Assembly: GCA_905221605.1 (NCBI GenBank)
Contig: CAJNDS010002244.1
Location: 490,082-554,081 of the forward strand
Direction of reading: 5' to 3'
DNA: 64,000 nucleotides
From: Symbiodinium natans
Taxonomy: Eukaryota > Sar > Dinophyceae > Suessiales > Symbiodiniaceae
Shown here: positions 60,701-64,000 of the stretch, piece by piece
Layout: each line of letters begins with the position of its first letter
Numbering within the stretch: position 1 is the stretch's first letter
Translations under genes and position numbers: made by a program
The notes under the pieces: model-generated
The model's database searches: none
The model's input: the letters and a program-made list of their open reading frames with translations, nothing else
What the model was told of the DNA's origin: nothing

Positions 60701-61687
60701 TTCTTCTGGCTGGTTCTTAGTAGGGAATGAGGGGATGAGGTCCCTATATGCTCCCTTACAGGGTGTATCTAGTCCCTCATGCCCTGCGAAAAAAGCAGCA
60801 ATGTCATGTAGGGCTTCTTCTGAACCAAAGATCCAGTGTGGAGGTTCCTTCTTTGCACCTATGTGCCGGAGATCTCTGCAATTCTAAACCCTAATCCCTG
60901 CACCCAAAGCTACAAGCCCGAGACCCAGCCCCTAACAGACACCACCCAAAAAGACGCAAAGAAAATCCCAACAGAAGGTTGGCCCCAGAGCCAGAAAACC
61001 CCAAAGTTGTCGAAGACCAACTCGAGGTCTGTGAGTAGTAGGCTTTAAGGACGAAGGTTTCGGGTAGTGAGGCTCAGGCTTGGGATTCAGGCAAAGTGCA
61101 CTTTGACCACTACTCTTGCTCACGGGCTTTGCCACCCGTGACCCCCCCTACAAAGAGGAACGTCGGCATGGTGAAATAGGGTTCGAATCTTTAACTGTTT
61201 AAATCTTCAAGGAGAAGCTGCATTACCAGACTCATGGCGCGAGGAAGTCGCTCTCTGAGGTTTTGCAGGTAGAGACCTTCAGAGCTTCACCGCAAGTCCG
61301 GATTTCGGGATGGCTAGTGCTTTTCATGCGGCGTTTAACCCTAAACCATCATGGCATGCATAGATGGAACTTGCACGTGAATGCATTGAACCTCCCTCGA
61401 TGGGCTTGCACATGCCTTTCCAAGCAGAAGAGCGATGAAGTTTTTCTTACAAATTTACTTCAGCCTGCCAACGTATAACTCTGCTGGAGAAGGCAACGCG
61501 CACAGCAGAGGCTCCACAACCACGAGACCCCTTCTTGTTTTTAAGGTCTTTCTGCAATTATCGGGGGAAGCTATGACCAAAGGAGGAAGGGGGGGGCGGG
61601 GGTGCTTTATGAACCGGATCCCCTTCAAAAAGAGCGACGCCCAGAACAACCCCACCCTCACTGGAACCCGGTTGTCTCTAAGGTTCT

Positions 61688-61924
61688 TTGGCTCACTCCG
61701 CAGTCTGCGCGGCTTGTGACTTTCGCGCAATTCAGCGGTATCATCTGGCAAAGACCCGGAACCCAACAGTATATAGGAGATATTCCTTAGTTGCGGGATG
61801 TCGGGGTGGCCAACCCTCTGCGAAGCAAAGTCAAAATAGCCCCCAAGCCCGCTTAGATGGGTTTTGGGGCTTGTTAGGAGGGAAACAAGGAGTTCTCAAC
61901 AGTTACCTCATCCAGGGTCCATAA
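61688..61924 (+). CDS. Possible coding segment
   Basis: HSAVCAACDFRAIQRYHLAK, TRNPTVYRRYSLVAGCRGGQ, PSAKQSQNSPQARLDGFWGL and on to TAA. Overlapping frames in other phases leave this uncertain. Confidence 0.33.
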   Translation: MAHSAVCAACDFRAIQRYHLAKTRNPTVYRRYSLVAGCRGGQPSAKQSQNSPQARLDGFWGLLGGKQGVLNSYLIQGP

Positions 61925-62255
61925 GAATGGAGTTCTTCACACTTTCACGCCCTCCGAAGCTCTAAAGTTCCCCTGCGTCCTATATATAAATACAAAAATA
62001 TATAGATATATATGTATATATATATACGTCTAGGCAGATACACTCCCTCACAACTTCCTAAGTTCTACCTAGTTCTCATACCTTTTAACGCTCAGTCCTG
62101 AAACCTAAAGCCTCAAGACAGACATGAATAAAAGTGCACGTGGTTCACCTTGAGCCTGCAGCTTTGATGGGCTTTCAAATGCTTTCCCAAGTCTGAAAGC
62201 CGGTAAAAAAGTTCAAGCTGCTTAAGAGCCCTGGCTTGCAGACATATCGTTTTTA

Positions 62256-62445
62256 TTGCTATACAGTGAGCCGGCACAGTGCAAAGCTCTGCCTGTACAA
62301 AGGCTCCATGAGCTGGCATTAAACAAACTAACGTCCCGGGAGGCAAACGTCACCAAACCGACCCAGGAGGCCCCCAAGCCCCCTCCGGCAAGACCCCAAG
62401 AGGCCAAGACACCCTGCCAGGCACACACACACACACACACATTCA
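62256..62445 (+). CDS. Possible exon ending at a CA repeat
   Basis: LYSEPAQCKALPVQRLHELA, LNKLTSREANVTKPTQEAPK, PPPARPQEAKTPCQ, then a CA microsatellite. Lys/Pro-rich tail. The minus strand is also open for part of it. Confidence 0.36.
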
Positions 62446-62514
62446 TTTCAATCAGCTCATGTCCTAAGGCCCACCCCCAAGCCGGGTAAAAACGTTATAG
62501 GGGCCCCAAACCCT

Positions 62515-62524
62515 GTACATATAC

Positions 62525-62555
<31 letters not shown>

Positions 62556-62921
62556 ACTGCAGAAATACATATATACACATATACACATATACACATTTAC
62601 ACATATACGCATATACACATTTACACATATACATATATACATGTATACATATATACATATATACATATATACATATATACATATATACATATATACATAT
62701 ATATATATATACAAAATATAATATAATATAATATAATATAATATAATGTGATATGATATAAGGTAACATAATATAATACAATACGATGCAACAGATTTAT
62801 ATTTATATTTATATTTATATATTTATTTATATTTATATTTATATCCATATTTATATTTATATACAAACAAGCCGTCTTTCCAACTCATATGTATATACGC
62901 ACAAAACCCATACAAGTCATG

Positions 62922-62956
<35 letters not shown>

Positions 62957-62969
62957 CTACATCTACATC

Positions 62970-63011
<42 letters not shown>

Positions 63012-63030
63012 CATATATATATATACAATA
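62515..63030. repeat. Long ATATAC/TTTATA/ATATAA microsatellite
   Basis: Tracts of CATATA, AATAT, TTTATA and ACATATAC over about 500 bp. All open frames here encode Y, I, H or N runs and are artefacts. Confidence 0.95.
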
Positions 63031-63199
63031 ACCTTACACCCCAAACCCTAAAAAAAAAACCTGGCCTAAAACTGCAACCCTTTGCAACCCCAGAGCCAAG
63101 GTCTCCTACCGGCTCGGTCTCGCTTCAGCCTTTCAGGCATGCCTTAAGCTCAGAGGGAACTGGCGGGAAAATCTCTCTGGTTGGGGTTTAGGGTTTAAG

Positions 63200-64000
63200 G
63201 CACCTCAGAGGCCATCATTGAATTCGTATTTCTGGAATATAAGATTCTCGTACGATGACGTGGTTTTAGAAGGGAATTGTGAATAATAGCCTCGGAGTTC
63301 TTCTTGATAGGCAAATATGGTCAGGCTTTAGTTCGTTCAGTTCAATTCATCATTGCAATTCCACTGATCATTGCAAACTAGCAAAAAACCCATTGTCACA
63401 ATGAAAAAGTCCCTCTATATGGGATTCTTCAAACCCCGACGTTCCCCTTGATAGAATGGTGGGGCGAGGATTCTGGATGATCTCGATGATGATCTGAGCA
63501 AATTTCAGATTCTATTTTGAAATTTCGATGCAAACGATAGTTATATTCAAAATTTATGAAATAGAAATTTTAAGGGGGAATATTGCAGAATTCATTCAAA
63601 TTCTCATCATTCTTTGAATTATCGAAATTGACTATCATCCCTTCTTGATGGAATGGTGGGGCGAGGAGTTAGGATGATCTCGATGTAAAAGATATTTATA
63701 TCTAGAATTTAAAAATAGAAGAAATTTCAAGGAGGAATATAATATAATTAAAATTCTCATCATTTTCTTTGAATTATCGAAATTTATCATCATGATTTTG
63801 ATTAAGAATGATCTTTTTTCTCCTTGCCATATGAAGTTTTCTTGGTTATATGTCTCATTTTGAGTCTCCTCCTCGAATCGGATAGTTTTCGTCGTTTGGC
63901 TGGGGATACTTCTTTTCTCTTGGGTCTAATTCGGGATGGTGGTGGGATTGTGCACGTATTTAGGATTATAGAAGTGCTTCATTTTTCTCATATATATCTT
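63200..64000. repeat. AT-rich, heptamer-free block with a diverged direct repeat
   Basis: The text TTGATAGAATGGTGGGGCGA at 63449 recurs as TTGATGGAATGGTGGGGCGA at 63646. Both copies are followed by GATGATCTCGATG and later by ATTCTCATCAT...TTTGAATTATCGAAATT. The unit is about 195 bp. Base composition differs sharply from the rest of the window and no exon is seen. Confidence 0.7.

Noticed and set aside
1-64000. tRNA, rRNA or spliced-leader RNA genes
   Set aside because: I looked for cloverleaf-like arms and conserved rRNA text and saw nothing convincing; a covariance-model search would be needed to exclude small RNAs.

Overview
This is nuclear DNA from a eukaryote, most likely a dinoflagellate (an alveolate with TTTAGGG telomeres). 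I infer this from hundreds of TTTAGGG/CCCTAAA heptamers in both orientations along the whole window, short exon-like islands, acceptors of the AG|G type, apparent GC donors, abundant microsatellites, and a coding vocabulary (GKGKGK runs, a VSDFDTFTVG motif) that I associate with dinoflagellates. Another TTTAGGG alveolate such as a chromerid or coccidian cannot be excluded. No rRNA, tRNA, CRISPR array, bacterial operon or autonomous transposase was recognised.

Four layers can be separated. (1) Coding sequence occurs as short islands of about 40-300 nt. The clearest gene is a tandem VOC/glyoxalase-fold protein at 19.6-20.8 kb with one 122-nt intron. Others are a probable cyclic-nucleotide-binding-domain gene at 35.3-37.4 kb, a 101-aa membrane protein at 15.4-15.8 kb whose second intron is made of telomeric heptamers, and many anonymous exons. 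Long open frames are rare because the heptamer carries a stop in every 21 nt. (2) At least eight families of short non-autonomous inverted-repeat elements (about 40-130 bp) are present. The largest, family A (CTTGGAGGTTC...GAACCTCCAAG, usually with a 2-bp target duplication), has 17 more or less complete copies. (3) Telomere-type arrays, pure or degenerate, occupy most gaps between exons. (4) A tandem minisatellite of 53-54 bp units fills 38.49-43.09 kb and is followed by inverted, degenerate units.

Layout: 0-9 kb has dispersed exons among telomeric arrays, with a CCCCTAAA-variant block at 7.7-8.1 kb. 9.2-9.5 kb is a microsatellite. 9.8-15.8 kb is exon-rich, with several exons abutting family A or telomeric inserts. 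16-18.3 kb holds the longest telomeric arrays. 18.4-20.8 kb is gene-rich. 21-34 kb is sparse in exons, with elements and microsatellites. 35-38 kb is the cyclic-nucleotide-binding region. 38.5-43.9 kb is the minisatellite. 44-62 kb has scattered exons and arrays. 62.5-63.0 kb is an ATATAC-type microsatellite. 63.2-64 kb is AT-rich and free of the heptamer.

The most interesting pattern is that many telomeric-heptamer inserts, and several family A elements, sit inside open reading frames. They are flanked by short direct duplications of host sequence, and removing the insert with one duplicate rejoins two open frames. Some inserts carry GT and TTTAG in positions where they would splice as ordinary introns; others do not. 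They may therefore be recent introns (introner-like), or gene-breaking insertions at repaired breaks. Transcript data would separate these possibilities. All exon calls rest on reading-frame quality and splice-like borders seen by eye.
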